From Prasinococcaceae sp. CCMP 1430 (lineage: Eukaryota > Prasinodermophyta > Palmophyllophyceae > Prasinococcales > Prasinococcaceae): a DNA stretch of 64,000 nt. The notes under the pieces are model-generated. The model ran no database searches and was not told the DNA's origin. It saw nothing but the letters and a program-made list of their open reading frames with translations. This document shows positions 1 through 11,089 of this stretch, in pieces; positions within the stretch are counted from its first letter, which is position 1, and the number at the start of each line of letters is the position of its first letter. The position numbers were made by a program, and so were the translations under genes. The DNA is taken from contig RQSC01000028.1 in assembly GCA_013416795.1 (NCBI GenBank), forward strand, positions 153,275 through 217,274. The letters are read 5' to 3'.

Positions 1-68
1 TTCGCGGCCTACGCGCCTTGCCGACGGGCGCTGGGCCGCACAAAAAAGATTGGGAAGCTGGCGCAACG

Positions 69-728
69 TCACCGTGTGCCGTCGTCGATGCGCTCGTCCA
101 GGAAGCCGTCGTCCTCCGGCGCGTCCGGAGCATCGCCTCCCACGCCCGTTGCGACGGGTTTGGTGCCATCGGCGCCCTCTCCGAGCGCAGCTCGCGCGGC
201 CGCTACCGCCTCGTCGTACCTGCTCATGCCCTGCAAGCCCTCGGCACGCTGCCGCCGCGCCCAGTCCCAGCTGTCGGAATGCGCACCAGCCGCGCCAGCT
301 TCGCCTGCCTGCTCGAGGAGGCCCTCCTTCAGGCGCTGCGTGGCCGCCGCGATCATCTCGGGGGTGATTTCGTCCGGATCCTCCCTGCCCTCCGCGGCAG
401 CCGCGGCCTCGCCCGCTGGCGTGTTTGTGACCAGGCGGCCCGCCGCAAAGCCCGTGCCTTCGCGCAGCGGTGTGGTGCCAAAGCGCGGCGCCGAGCGGAT
501 GATCTCGCGCAGCTCGAACGCCTTGTGCTTCGACCGCTTGCGGCCCTCCTCAATGCGCACTACGTCACCAACCTTCGCCGCCTCCGCTTCGTCGTGCGCC
601 ATGTACTTGCGCGTATCGCGAATCTTCACGCCGTACTTCGGATGCGTGCGCTCGAGACGCACCGCGACATTGATGGTCTTGTTCATCTTATCCGACACCA
701 CCACGCCGACCATCTGCTTGCGCACCAT
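69..728 (-). CDS. organellar (bacterial-type) ribosomal protein uS17 with long C-terminal extension
   Basis: This 219-residue single-exon protein begins with a bacterial-type S17 domain (about residues 1-75). It shows the MVGVVVSDKMNKTINVAV strand, the HPKYG segment, the KYMAHDE turn and GDVVRIEEGR. uS17 binds 16S-type rRNA during early small-subunit assembly. The eukaryotic cytosolic S11 form has a different N-terminus, so this should be the nuclear-encoded mitochondrial or plastid protein. Residues 80-219 are an acidic, Ala/Glu-rich tail with no known counterpart in bacterial S17 (about 85 residues). The start chosen is the Met directly before the S17 fold. The frame stays open upstream to 1088, but that part is Arg/Gly-rich and looks non-coding. 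No clear transit peptide is visible, so an upstream exon is possible. Confidence 0.88.
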   Translation of the reverse strand: MVRKQMVGVVVSDKMNKTINVAVRLERTHPKYGVKIRDTRKYMAHDEAEAAKVGDVVRIEEGRKRSKHKAFELREIIRSAPRFGTTPLREGTGFAAGRLVTNTPAGEAAAAAEGREDPDEITPEMIAAATQRLKEGLLEQAGEAGAAGAHSDSWDWARRQRAEGLQGMSRYDEAVAAARAALGEGADGTKPVATGVGGDAPDAPEDDGFLDERIDDGTR

Positions 729-1257
729 TTTGGCGGGCAAGGAAAGGCGTACAGCCAGCCCGCGGAGGACCGCGACCCTGGGCCTGCAGCGAGCGGGCCC
801 CCAGCGCCGCTCGCGCTCGCGTCCGGGGCGCCCGGCGGCGCGCTTAGGGCTCCACGCTCGCGCGCGGAGCTCCTCCCCCGCCTCCTCCCGCGCAGCCCTG
901 CGGCGCCCGCGGCGCCCGCCTGTACGACCCCCCCGGCGCCCGCGCACGCACGCGCGCTGTGACACCCCCCCCGCACGCACACCTGCTCCGCTGCCGCCAT
1001 CCAACGCATCGCCGCAATCCGATCTGACCTGCGACGTTAGTGAACTACATGTAAGAGGGTTTGCGGTAATTTTAATGTGATTTGACATTCACTGCGGGGA
1101 ATGAACCCGATTGATGTTTGGGTTTGATACGCACCGCTCGCTCGGTCGCGCCAGCCGCCGCCGGCGCCGCCGCTGCGCTCCAGCTCGCCCAGCTGGGGCG
1201 CCGCGGGGGGAGGTGGGGGTCACACGCGGCGTGGGCGCGCGGGCCGGGGCCGCCGCG
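729..1257. promoter_or_regulatory. divergent promoter region uS17 / transportin
   Basis: This stretch separates two genes read away from each other. It holds no convincing gene. Around 1095-1132 there is an AT-richer island containing AACCCGATTGATG and TTTGATACGC, which resembles elements near other gene starts in this window. Confidence 0.4.
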
Positions 1258-4200
1258 ATGGCGTCCGATGGCGGCAGCGGCGGCGCGGCAGCAGCCGCAT
1301 GGGTGCCGTCGGATGCGGGGCTGAGCGCGGTGTGCCGAATGCTGCACGAGTATAACACGCCCGGCGCCAACCAGGCGCAGGTGTACGAGCAGCTCGAGGC
1401 CGCGCGCCGCTACCCGGACTTCAACAACTACCTCGCGCACGTGCTCTGTTGCGCGACCAACCAGCCGACCGAGTCGCGGCAGGTACGGCAGCGCATGGGC
1501 CCCTTCCCGCGCCACCGCACCAGCCACGGGTGCGCGATACACCTCGCGTCATCCCTGTTAAGCGCTGACGTCCCTGCTATGCGCCCGCTCGCCTTGCTCG
1601 CGCGAACGGATGCGTGCTCGCTCGCACGCGCGCGTGTACAGGCGGCAGGACTGCTGCTTAAGAACAACTGCCGCGGATCGTGGCGCGCGCTCGAGCCGCA
1701 GGTGTGCGCGTACGTGCAGGCGTGCATCATTGCGCTGCTCGCAGGTGCCGAGGCGCCCGCCGCGCTGCGCCGCACGGCGAGCAGTGTCGCTGCAGCCATA
1801 GCTATCCACTGCGCGGGGGGCTTTGGCGCCAGCAACGAGCGGATCCCCTGGCCCGAGCTGCCCGCTGCCGTTTTCGCCGCGATCGACAGCGGCGTGCCCG
1901 AGGTCGCGCTGGGCGCGCTCAACTGCGTGCAGCAGGTCTGCGAGGACAGCCCCGCGCTCTGGACGATGCCCAGCGCGCAAGGCACAGCCCCCCTTGCGGA
2001 GCTCTTGCCGCGGCTGCTGCGCGTGATCGAGGGCGGTGCAGGCGCGCTGTCAACGGAGGTCCTCGCGCAGCGCTACGCGTTGGGCGCGCTCAATGAGATG
2101 ATTGCCCACGGCTCGGGCCATGCTCAGTCGCCGGCTGCCGACGTGATGGCCGCGCACCACGAGGCTTATCTGCGCGGCGTGGTGGGGCTGCGGCAGTCGC
2201 CGGACTCGGAGGTGCGCGGGCTCGTGAGCGCGGGGCTCACCCAACTTGTGACGCTCGCACCGCACGTGCTCGAGCCACACATGTCAGACGTCATTGAGAT
2301 CATGCTTTTGGCGAGCCAAGACGGGGATGAGAGCGTCGCGCTCGAGAGCTCCGAGTTCTGGGCCGCGTTCTGCGAGGCGGAGGTGGAATCGGCGGTGCTG
2401 TGGCGGGTCGCTCCGCGGCTTGTGCCCGTGCTGCTTAAGAACATGGCATACGCTGACGACGACGATGACCTCATTGCTGCTGAGGCTGAGGAGGCTGGCA
2501 CGGGGCGCACGGGCAACGAGGCCTCGGAGCTGAAGCCCTTCCACGCTGGCGGGCGCGCTAAGGGCTTTGGCGAGGCGGGCGCGCAGGGCGCGGGCGGCAT
2601 GCCCGACATGCCCGGCTGGGGTGACGGCACCGATGGCGGCGAGCACGAGGAGTTCGAGGGTAGCGATGACGACTTCGATGGCATCGGCGAATGGAACCTG
2701 CGCAAGAGCTCGGCGAGCTCGCTCGACGTGCTCAGCACGACCTTCCGCGGCCAGCTTCTACCGCTGCTCATGCCCGCGCTAGAGGCGCGCATGGCGGACC
2801 CCGACTGGCGGGCCCAGGAGGCGTGCATCCTCACGCTAGGGGCGATCGCGGAGGGCTGTGGCGATGCTATTGAGCAGTACCTGCCGACCATCATACCGTA
2901 CGTGCTGAGCAAGCTGGAGCACCAAAAAATCTTGGTGCGGTCAATTTCGGCGTGGACATTGAGCCGGTACGCCAAGTGGCTGGCCACGGAGGCGCCGGGC
3001 GTGAGCGCTGAGGTCAAGGCAGCGCAGCAGCAGAAGGCGCTGGCAGCGCGCAAGACCAAGCCCACTCCCGTGCCCGACGGCCTGCTCGACGCTTCAATGC
3101 AGGCGCTGCTGTCGCATTTGGGTGACACTGGGCGGCGCGTTCAGGAGGCGGCGTGCTCAGCTCTCGCGCTGATGTGCGAGGCGTTTGATGACGCGTTGCT
3201 CGCGCGTTACTCGCCGGCGATGGCAGTGGGAATCGCGCACGCGGCGCCGAGGTACAGCCGGCGATCTATGCGCACCCTCTACGACCTTGTGGGCACCATG
3301 GGTGAGGCATGCGGGCTGGGGATGACCGAGGAAGTGGCAAGGCAGCTGCTGGAGCCATTCGCCAAGCGGCTGGACGACACGCCGGACACAGACGACGAGC
3401 TGCTGCCGCTGCTCGAATGCTTGGCGGGTCTCGCGAGTGCGCTGCGTGACCGTTTCCGGCCTGCCGCGCAAGCGACATTCGCGCGCGCTGCAGCCATCGC
3501 AAGAAATCATGCCAGACTGCGTGAAGTAGGGGGGGATGCGGCGTACCAAACACAAGACTTTGCTGTGGCGGCGCTGGACCTGATGTCGGGAGTCGTGGAA
3601 GGCTTGGGCCCGAGCGCGGAGCCGTTGGTCGCTGCGTCGTGCCCTGCTGAGCTCTTACTTGCATCTTGCGCCGATCCGTCGGGTGACGTGCGACAGAGCG
3701 CCTTCGCGCTGCTCGGTGATGTGGCCAAGGCTTGCGCACCACACGTCGCCACGCGCGCGCCAGAGCTGTTGTCGCTCTGTGTGGCGACGATGCGGCCCGA
3801 GCTGCTGGCTGGCGGCCTGGGCGCTGTGTCAGTGTGCAACAACGCATGCTGGGCGGCAGGAGAGATGTGTGTTCGCGCGCAACAGCTGGGAAGCGATGCC
3901 CTATTATCGGCCGCGCCCCAGGTGGCCGCTGCCGCTGCCACGCTGCTGTTGGCTGTGAACCACCACAAGGACACCTATCGCCACCTCGGTGAGAACTGTG
4001 GCATCACGCTCGGGCGCTGTGCGCTGGTGGCAGCCGAGCATATCGCGCCACATGCCGGCGGCTTCTGCGTGCAGTGGTGCCGCGTGCTGGGCACGCTGCG
4101 TGACGACGTCGAGAAGCGACAGGGATTCGCGGGGCTGTGCGCCGCCATGCAGCACTCGCCCCAGGCCTTCGTGAGCTGCGTGGAAGCGTTCTGCGTGGCG

Positions 4201-4495
4201 TGCGCCAGCTGGACTTCGGAGGGCAAGCTTGAGAGGTGCGTGGTGCCATTCGTAGCGCTGAGCCATCCGTTCTGTGTGCGCGCGCACCCTCGGACTGGCG
4301 CGCGAAAGAACGCTGACCAGAGCGCGCGCGCGACGCTTTGCCGGCGCTCGCGAGCGCAGGCCGCTATGGGAGGCCGTGCGTGCAACGCTGGCTGGCTTCA
4401 GACAGCTCATGGGCGCGGAGTCGTGGGCGACTCTTATGGCAACAGTGGGGCAGCCGTGCGCCCAGAAGCTCGCGGCGCTGTATCAGCTCGAGTAA
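1258..4495 (+). CDS. TNPO1: transportin / karyopherin beta-2 (nuclear import receptor)
   Basis: Exons 1258..1482, 1642..4235 and 4360..4495 give 984 residues of HEAT repeats. Transportin carries PY-NLS cargo (for example hnRNP-type RNA-binding proteins) through nuclear pores and releases it on Ran-GTP binding. Diagnostic pieces are WVPSDAGL near the N-terminus, PDFNNYLAHVL, AAGLLLKNN (made by joining exons 1 and 2), the acidic H8 loop with a DDDDD run, and GEWNLRKSSASSLDVL after the loop, which is the hallmark of this karyopherin. The final exon restores the family C-terminus (GAESWATLM through QKLAALYQLE). Intron 1 is 159 bp, in phase and free of stops, so unspliced mRNA would still be read through. 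Intron 2 (124 bp) must be removed to reach the right C-terminus. Human TNPO1 is about 900 residues; the excess here is mainly the loop and low-complexity insertions. It converges on the PARP gene with a 99-bp spacer. Confidence 0.93.
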
Positions 4496-4594
4496 CACGC
4501 GCGCGTCCGCTCACCCGCGCCTCGCGGGGGCGCGGGCACCGCTGCTGCCGCCGGAAGTAAAAGGAGGTTCGCTTGGCTTGATCGATCACCACTT

Positions 4595-6282
4595 CTACCG
4601 GTTTTTGAAGTGCACGAGGTACTCCACGTAGCTTTGGGCCTCCAGGAAGGTCGCGTAGATCTCGTTCGTCGTGCCGCGGCCTTGCATGACGGAAAAGTAT
4701 CTGTCCGGCGGCTTGCGCATCTTTGGTGCGTGCACGCGCAGCACATCGGGTCGGGAGGGCGGAGGGGCAAGAGCACGGGTTCGTTGGTCAGCACTTCAGT
4801 GCGAGCACGCTCTCTATCGCGCCGGTGACGAGAGCGCTCGCATACGCACGTTCGGCCTGCCCATGTTCTCGCCAACACGCCCGAGCTGCACTTTGCAGAG
4901 AGCCATCACCAGCTCGCCTGGCCGTACGTTCACCTCGGGCACGCCGCCCGTCGAGCCCGGCGCGTCGGGTGGCGGCGGCACTTTCGGCCCTCTCCCTCGA
5001 CCTCCGCCCCCGTAGCGCCGGCGTCCGTACGCGGCCACGGCTCCACCCTGCTCGGCGTTATGCGCTGCCATGCTTGAATACGCCACGCTGTAGTGCGAGT
5101 AGCGCGCGAAATATGTGCCCGCGCCCATGGCGCCGCTCAGGTTGGACACTCGGTCGTCGAAGCCGCCGGCGATGATACGCCGTAACGTGTTTGGATCCGC
5201 GCCGTGCCAGAGTTTCTGCTCGTTGGCCCCATCAGTGCAGTCTTCCTCGATCTCCTTCCTACGCGCCGTGTATTTGCGGTGCAGGCGCTCGTTCTGGACG
5301 CGTTGGATGCGCGTGACGGTGCAGCGCTGGGCGCTCGCGGAGCCGAACCGGCCGTGCGTGTGCGGCATCTCGTAGAATCGCCGCAGCACCTCTTGGGCCT
5401 CCTCCCGCTCCTCGGGCGTGGCGTTTGAGACAATCGCAACGTCCTCGTCCTCGGCGTCCATCTGTCCACCGCATTCCTCCCACGTCTCTTGCACGAGCGC
5501 TGTGACAGCCTTTTCGTAGTCGTAGCCACCGACTGACGCAAGTACCCGCTGTGTCATTTCGCGGCAGTATGGTGGAAGCCAAGCCGTGTGGTCAGGCGGC
5601 GCAAGCTCGTGATCAGTACTACGCGCCAGCATCGCGATCTTCGGTGCAGCTGACGAGGTAGTAGGGATGCGCAGGTGGTGGGGTGCGAGGGTAGCGCAGC
5701 GCTACGTACCTCCGCGACAGCTCGGCTCGCGCCGTGCTCGTGGATGAGCATCTCAAGCGCCATCGCGTCCAGGGGCGTCTTCGCTGCGCCGAGACCGGAG
5801 CTGGAACTCCCACTGCCGCCGGGAGCGGGCTCTCCATGGCGCGCAGCGTTCACTGAGGGTATCGTCACTGGGAGATCCTGAAGGCTCACGGTCGTGCCAT
5901 CGTGCATCTTGCTCCAATGCGCAGGCAGCGCGTCCTTGTCGCTCAGTTCACGCTTGAGCCGCTTGACTTCTCGCTCCAGCCGGCGAGTCTTCGCCCGCTC
6001 CTCGAAGTTTTCGGGGGGTGAGTGAAGTTCGACGAGGTCTTCTGGAGGATGCCTGGCCGGTAGCGCTCGCGTGGCGGGTGTCGCGCCTACAAAGACACAG
6101 TCCTGCGAGTCTGGCGGCACCGCGGGTCCCGTACTCCTGCCGCCTGCCCGTGCCGCCTCCGGCCCTGGCGCGCTCGCGCCAACAATCACGCACTCGTCCG
6201 CGTCGTCATCACTACCTACCGCGGGAGACTTCTCATCGCTGCTGTCAAGCAAGGCGACTACCTCCGGCGGGTTCGCCATCAT
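4595..6282 (-). CDS. poly(ADP-ribose) polymerase family protein with SUMO-interaction-like N-terminus
   Basis: Exons (complement) 6282..5710, 5638..4850 and 4720..4595 give 495 residues. The C-terminal half is a PARP catalytic domain that transfers ADP-ribose from NAD+. It shows RIQRVQNERLHRKY, then NEQKLWHGADPNTL (NAD-binding His), GAGTYFARYSHYSVAYS (Tyr) and, in the last exon, NEIYATFLEAQSYVEYLVHF, where the Glu may fill the third catalytic position. The RIQRVQN opening resembles the PARP10/14/TIPARP branch. The N-terminus has three short hydrophobic-plus-acidic motifs (VVALLDSSDE near 8-17, DECVIVG near 29-35, DCVFVG near 61-66) typical of SUMO-interaction motifs, followed by a short coiled coil (about 140-165). 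Intron 1 is taken as 71 bp ending at GAAG, because the nearer CAG acceptor breaks the frame. Start is the first of two adjacent Met codons. Confidence 0.85.
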
Positions 6283-6873
6283 CGCGGCTGCGCTCGGCCG
6301 CGCGCGCGGCCGCGCGGCCGCCGCCTCTCCGCGCCTGCGCCTACACTTCCGCGCCTGCGGCACGGCCCCTCTGCGCGTTGTCGAACGCGCGGCCGTGCAG
6401 GCAGGCGGGCCCGGCTCGCCGGCCCCGCCCGCGGCCCACCCCAGCAGAGAGAGAGAGAGAGAAAGAGGTGGAGGGGCGAGACAAAGATGCAGCAGCGGAG
6501 CCCCGCACGAGCGGCCGCGCAAGCGGGCGGGCGGTTCCAGCGCGTGCGCACGCGCACGCGCTGTGGCGCCTCGCACGCCCCCTCAGCGGCGGGTGTTGAA
6601 CTCACCAACAACCCGAACTCAATGGTCGCAGCCAGCCATGCGGGGAAGCTTCTGGAGGGCCTCGCGGAGGGAGGCGGCGCTGGGCGCGCCACACTGCGCG
6701 CCGCCGCCAGCGGCGGGCCCGGGGGGAGGCGAGGGCGCCGCCTCCTCGGGACGACGCCCGCTCCCATTTGCCGCCCGTGTGGGGGAGAGGGGGCTCGCGC
6801 CGCCCTTTGCGCGCGCGCGCGCGCCGAGCGGCGCGGAGGAGCGTGCGTTGGGCACTTTCGGTGCGCGGCGACG
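6283..6873. promoter_or_regulatory. divergent promoter region PARP / small membrane protein
   Basis: This roughly 590-bp GC-rich spacer between two genes read in opposite directions includes a (GA)n run near 6443-6462. No gene is recognised in it, although open frames run through because stops are rare at this base composition. Confidence 0.35.
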
Positions 6874-7724
6874 ATGGACGCTGTCGCGTGAGGCGCGCAG
6901 CTGGGGCGCGCGGGGCCGCGCTCTCGCGTGCCCGGCCGCAGCTGCGGCGCGCGAAGCCTCGCGCTGCCGCACACGCAGCAGGCGGCAGCGGTGGCGTGGC
7001 GCCTGCTGACGAGCTACTCGCCACGGCCCCTGCGGCGAGAGTTGATGCTGCATACCGGGAGCTCTTTGCGGCCACGCCATCGTTCGATGAGCTCGACGCC
7101 ATGCAGCGCGAGATGGACGCGCTGCTCTTCGGTGAGCGCGCGCGCCTGCTGCCGCCAGCTACTCCGGCCGCACCGTCGATCCGCGTCGGCGAGCGGCCCG
7201 GCCGAGCACTCCTCCCTGCCCCGAGCTATGGCTGGGAGCGTGAGGAGCGCGGTGAGCGAGAGCTGTACGACGCACCAGGCGGCCGCGCGACAGGATACTT
7301 GAAAACGTACACCTACGAGAGCGTGCGCGTGTACGGCGGCAGCCAGCATACAAACGGGATCGCGACAATGAGCGCACCAGGCGCGGCTGCAGCAGTGCTT
7401 GCGGCCGCAGTAGCAGCGGCGTACGCCGCCACGTGCGCGCGCCTCGTCGCCAATCTCGACCGTACGACGCTCGGAAGCTGGGGGGGCGGCGCGGGTGGCT
7501 TGCTCGCCCGTGCGGCCGCCGTGTTGCTGTGGCCTGTGCTCGTGTTCGCGTCGCCACGCTTTCGTCTTCAGTTCGCGCGAGCTATGGCAAAGGGCAAGTC
7601 GGCTAGTGCTTCCGCGAGCGCAGCGGGTGCGGTCGGCGACGACCTCTCCGGTGGCACCACTGGCGCCGCACGTGGGGGCGGTGACAAGTGCGGACCAGAC
7701 GAGCCGCCGCGGGGCACGCAATGA
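6874..7724 (+). CDS. hypothetical membrane protein, two predicted transmembrane segments
   Basis: The proposed structure is exon 1 6874..6887 (MDAV plus two bases) and exon 2 6989..7724, giving 249 residues. The first exon is inferred only from a matching-phase GTGAGG donor. Exon 2 is supported by a protein-like stretch (AAYRELFAATPSFDELDAMQREMDALLFGE) with an amphipathic helix. It is followed by a region with KTYTYESVRVYGG, then two hydrophobic segments: an Ala-rich one around residues 120-150 and LLARAAAVLLWPVLVFA around 170-190. The tail is Gly/Ser-rich. I do not recognise the family. A tyrosine-rich strand followed by a membrane anchor suggests an organelle or endomembrane protein, but no function can be given. 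Confidence 0.5.
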
Positions 7725-7938
7725 GGGCGCGCATGAGCGCATGAAACCAAGCGGCTGAGGCTAGAGTGGCTGAAGGCGGCGGCGTGAGCACGACCGGCGC
7801 ATGTAAGAAAGGTGGTGTACTGTGTGCTCGCGCGCACATGAGCAGCAGGCACGCTCACGCAGCCGCCTAGGAACCAGAGCGCGCGCGCATGGCGCCCCTT
7901 CGTGCCCCCAGGCGGGGGCGCGTGCGACTCCCCGGGCG

Positions 7939-9465
7939 ATGCCGAGGGAGGGGGTCAGTGCGGCGCCGCGGGGCGCGCCGGTGGCGCCGCGGGTGCCATC
8001 TCTGTTGGCGCTGCCAGCGGCGCCGCCACCACTGCCATGCCAGGCGCTACGCATGACGTCGCGCGCGCTCGACGCGGCGCGAGCGCACGCGGCGCTGTGG
8101 GAGGCGCTTGGCGCAGACGGCAGCATCGGAGCCGAGGCGCTTGATCTGTCCAGGAACGAGCTCGAGGCGCTGCCCGACGCACTCCTCGCGCCCCCCCCTT
8201 CGAGAAATCCTTTCGCCGGGCTGGTGTGCCTCGACGTCTCGCGCAACCGCCTCACCGAGCTTCCCGCTGCCCTCGCCACTGCCGCGCCTGCGCTCATCGA
8301 CGTGCGCGCAGCGGCGAATCACCTACGGCCGGCAGCGCGCGCCCTGAGCCCTGCGCTGCGCGCGGCGCTGCTACCCAGGCTGCGGCTGTTCGATCTCAGG
8401 TTCAACCCAAAGCTGCACAGAGGCGCACCGCAGGATGACGGCGGCGGGGCGTCCGTGCCTGCGCGTGCAGGCGGCTGGCTCGAGGCGGAGCTGCGTGAGT
8501 GGATGACACGGCCTGGAGCGCTGCTGCTTCTCACGCCGCCGGAGCGGCGGCGTGGGGGAACACGCACAGGAGGCGTCGACGGCATCATCAGCGGCGCTTG
8601 TGACCTGCGCGCTCAGCTCTCGCCTCTCTCCACTCCCACCTTGCGCCGGCGCCTGGAGGCCGAGTTCGGTGTGCACACCGATCCGGAGTGCACGGGGCGC
8701 GATGGTGTACTCGAAGCGCTGCTCGACGCGTACGAGCGCGTCGGGGGACGCACGCAGTTGCGCATGGAAGACGCTGGCGTGCCGCTGCCGCCGGCAGTCG
8801 CGCGCGAGCTGCTCCAGGCGCTGCGCGAGACCGCATGGGGATCGCTGCGAAACGAGCGGGAGAAGGTGTCGTCAACCGGGGGCTATGTGTTGCTGCGGCG
8901 CGGTGATGGCTCTGCTTCCGCCAGCAATGCGCAACGCCGAGCCCTGGCAAAGCGGCGTCGTCACGCGCGCGTGTGGGACGCCGCGCATGCCGCGCTTCGC
9001 TGCGCAGATGCGTCCTTTGCTGAGCAATACGACACCATCGCGCTCACGTACGGCTTCACAGGAAGCCCACACATCGACAGGTGCGTCATGTGACGGAGCG
9101 AGCGCGCTTATGCCGCGAGAGAGCGCGTTCCAAGCGCGTGCGCGGGGTGGGGTTGTTGACACTCGCGGTGCGCGCTCACAAGCTACGATGTCGACGTCCA
9201 GTACACCGCATCCTTCGGCGAGTTCACAAATGGGGGAGAGCTGTGCGTCGAGCGCGACGCGCGAACGGTGGCTGTGGTGAACACACGCGGGCGAGTCGTT
9301 TGCGCCGACGGCCGCTGTGTCCACTGGGTGCGGCCCTATCTGGGCGAGCGCTGGTCGGTCGTCTGGTTTCGCACGCGCGGGAAGGTTGCGCCGCGTGGTC
9401 AGGCTGTGCCTGGCGTGCGCGAAGGGGCCGTCGCGGACGGCCCTGCCGACCGCGCATGTCTGTAA
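7939..9465 (+). CDS. leucine-rich repeat protein fused to a 2-oxoglutarate/Fe(II) oxygenase-like domain
   Basis: Exons 7939..9080 and 9183..9465 give 474 residues. The N-terminal part has two LRR units (ALDLSRNELEALPDALL and CLDVSRNRLTELPAALA) and degenerate neighbours. The C-terminal part resembles the small Fe(II)/2-oxoglutarate oxygenase-like family common in algae. SPHIDSYDVDVQYTASFGEF is formed across the intron and supplies the His-x-Asp pair (residues 378 and 380). NGGELCVE, VVNTRGRVVCADGRCVHWV (second His) and GERWSVVWFRTRG (basic residue for 2-oxoglutarate) follow. The 102-bp intron falls directly after the metal-binding Asp codon. Start choice is uncertain: the ATG at 7939 has G at -3, while the ATG at 8053 begins right before the first helix. 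Neither substrate nor localisation can be read from the sequence. Confidence 0.72.
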
Positions 9466-9702
9466 TAATATGGAAGAGGCAAGGGCGGAACGCGGGGAGC
9501 TCAGTATAATGGCTGACACCGCAGCAGGTGCAATTACAAGCCCGAGAGCTCGGGAGAGGGCAGGTGTGTGTTTCGCGTGGCGGGCTTTCTATGTCGAGTG
9601 CGCGCGCTCTCTCCTTCTGGAACAGGAGCGCCCGCGCGCTGCGGTTTTTTTTTTGTCCCGCGTGCTCCATCGCGTACACTCGCCAGTGCAACCGTGCGCC
9701 GC
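9466..9702. other. convergent intergenic spacer
   Basis: This short spacer lies between the 3' ends of the LRR-oxygenase gene and the 14-3-3 gene. It includes a T9 run near 9648. Nothing else was recognised. Confidence 0.4.
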
Positions 9703-11089
9703 TTACTCCGCGTCCTGCACCTGCACGTCGCCGCCCTCTTCACCCTCGCCGCCCTCGAGGTCGCTGGTCCACAGCGTCAGGTTGTCCCGCAGCAGCTGCA
9801 TGATGAGGGTGCTGTCCTTGTAGGAGTCCTCCGAGAGCGTGTCGAGCTCCTGAATCGCGTCATCGAACGCTTTTTTCGCCAGCTGGCAAGCGCGCTCGGG
9901 CGCGCTCAGGATCTCGTAGTAGAACACCGAAAAGTTGAGCGCGAGGCCCAGGCGAATGGGGTGCGTGGGGTCGAGCTCCTCGTCCGCGATCTCAGTCGCG
10001 GCCTGCACCAAAGCACACGGACGCGGGGCGGCGCCGAAAATGGAGCGAGTCAGCCGAGGAGCAGGCATCCGGGCGCGAGGCGATCGCGTGCCCTGCGTCG
10101 GCGCGGCGCGCCAGCGCGGGCATGGAGCAGGCTTGGTGCGCAGGAGAGGACAGACCGCACCTTGTAAGCGAGCAGCGCGTTGTCAGCAGCGTCCTGCTTG
10201 GCTTCGGTGGACTGGAACTCCGCAAGGTAGCGGTAGTAGTCGCCCTTCATCTTGTGGTAGAACACCTTGGACTCGCCGCTGTTGGATGCGGGCAGCAGGT
10301 TGTCATCGAGCAGCGCAAGGATCTCAGCGCAGGTCTCCTCGAGCTCCTTCTCAACAGTGGCACGGTACTCAGCAATCACTTTCTTGTGCTCCTCAACGCC
10401 CTTCGTGGCCTCCTTCGACTCGATGGAGGAAAGAATGCGCCACGACGCGCGGCGCGCGCCGATCATGTTCTTGTAGCCCACCGAGAGTAGGTTGCGCTCC
10501 TCCACGCTCAGCTCCAAGTTGAGCTTGGCCAGCTCGCGCATGTTCGACACCATCTCATCGTAGCGCTCGGCCTGCTCAGCGAGCTTGGCCTGGAGGAACA
10601 AGCGGCGTGAGCGGCCGTGGCGGCAGCCAATCCAGCACGGGCACCGGCGCAGCGCCGCGCGGCACAGAAGCAGCGATGAGCGGTGATGCGCGGCGCGGCG
10701 CGGATCACCGCGGGCGGCGGACCGTTCCAATCGGTCCCACGTGATGTCAGCGGGTGTACTATCGCGCGGTCGCGCGCCAGCTTGCTTGGCGGCCACAGGG
10801 TCGCTCTCGTCTCGCGCCAGGCACCGCCGTGGTCGAGGGTCCAGGCAGCGACAGGCGAACAGACGCCTGGCGCCCGCACCAAAAAAAAAGGGTGGGGGCG
10901 ATAACAGCGCGGCGCCGCGCGGAAAAGAGCGCCGCTCGCCGCTTCGCGCGCCCGCGGCACCGCCTCAGGTGCTCGCGCCGACTGCTGCGTCCCTCCCGTC
11001 CCTCGCACGCCGAAGCCTCGCGCGGACCCTTCCCCGCGCCCCGCAGCGCCGCGCCGCGCCTCCCCTCCCTTACTCACCGACCGACCCAT
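9703..11089 (-). CDS. 14-3-3 phosphoserine/phosphothreonine adaptor protein
   Basis: Exons (complement) 11089..11078, 10589..10161 and 10002..9703 give 246 residues, the normal 14-3-3 length. 14-3-3 dimers bind phosphorylated client proteins in cytosol and nucleus. [79 protein letters not shown] and [20 protein letters not shown] are family signatures, including the basic residues of the phosphopeptide groove. The tiny first exon (MGRS) is inferred from an ATG followed by a strong GTGAGTA donor in matching phase. Its 488-bp intron is longer than other introns here, so the first exon is the least certain part. The acidic C-terminal tail ([16 protein letters not shown]) is typical. Confidence 0.95.

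Noticed and set aside
69-1088. Extending uS17 upstream to 1088
   Set aside because: The extra 120 residues are Arg/Gly-rich without conservation and run across the divergent promoter.
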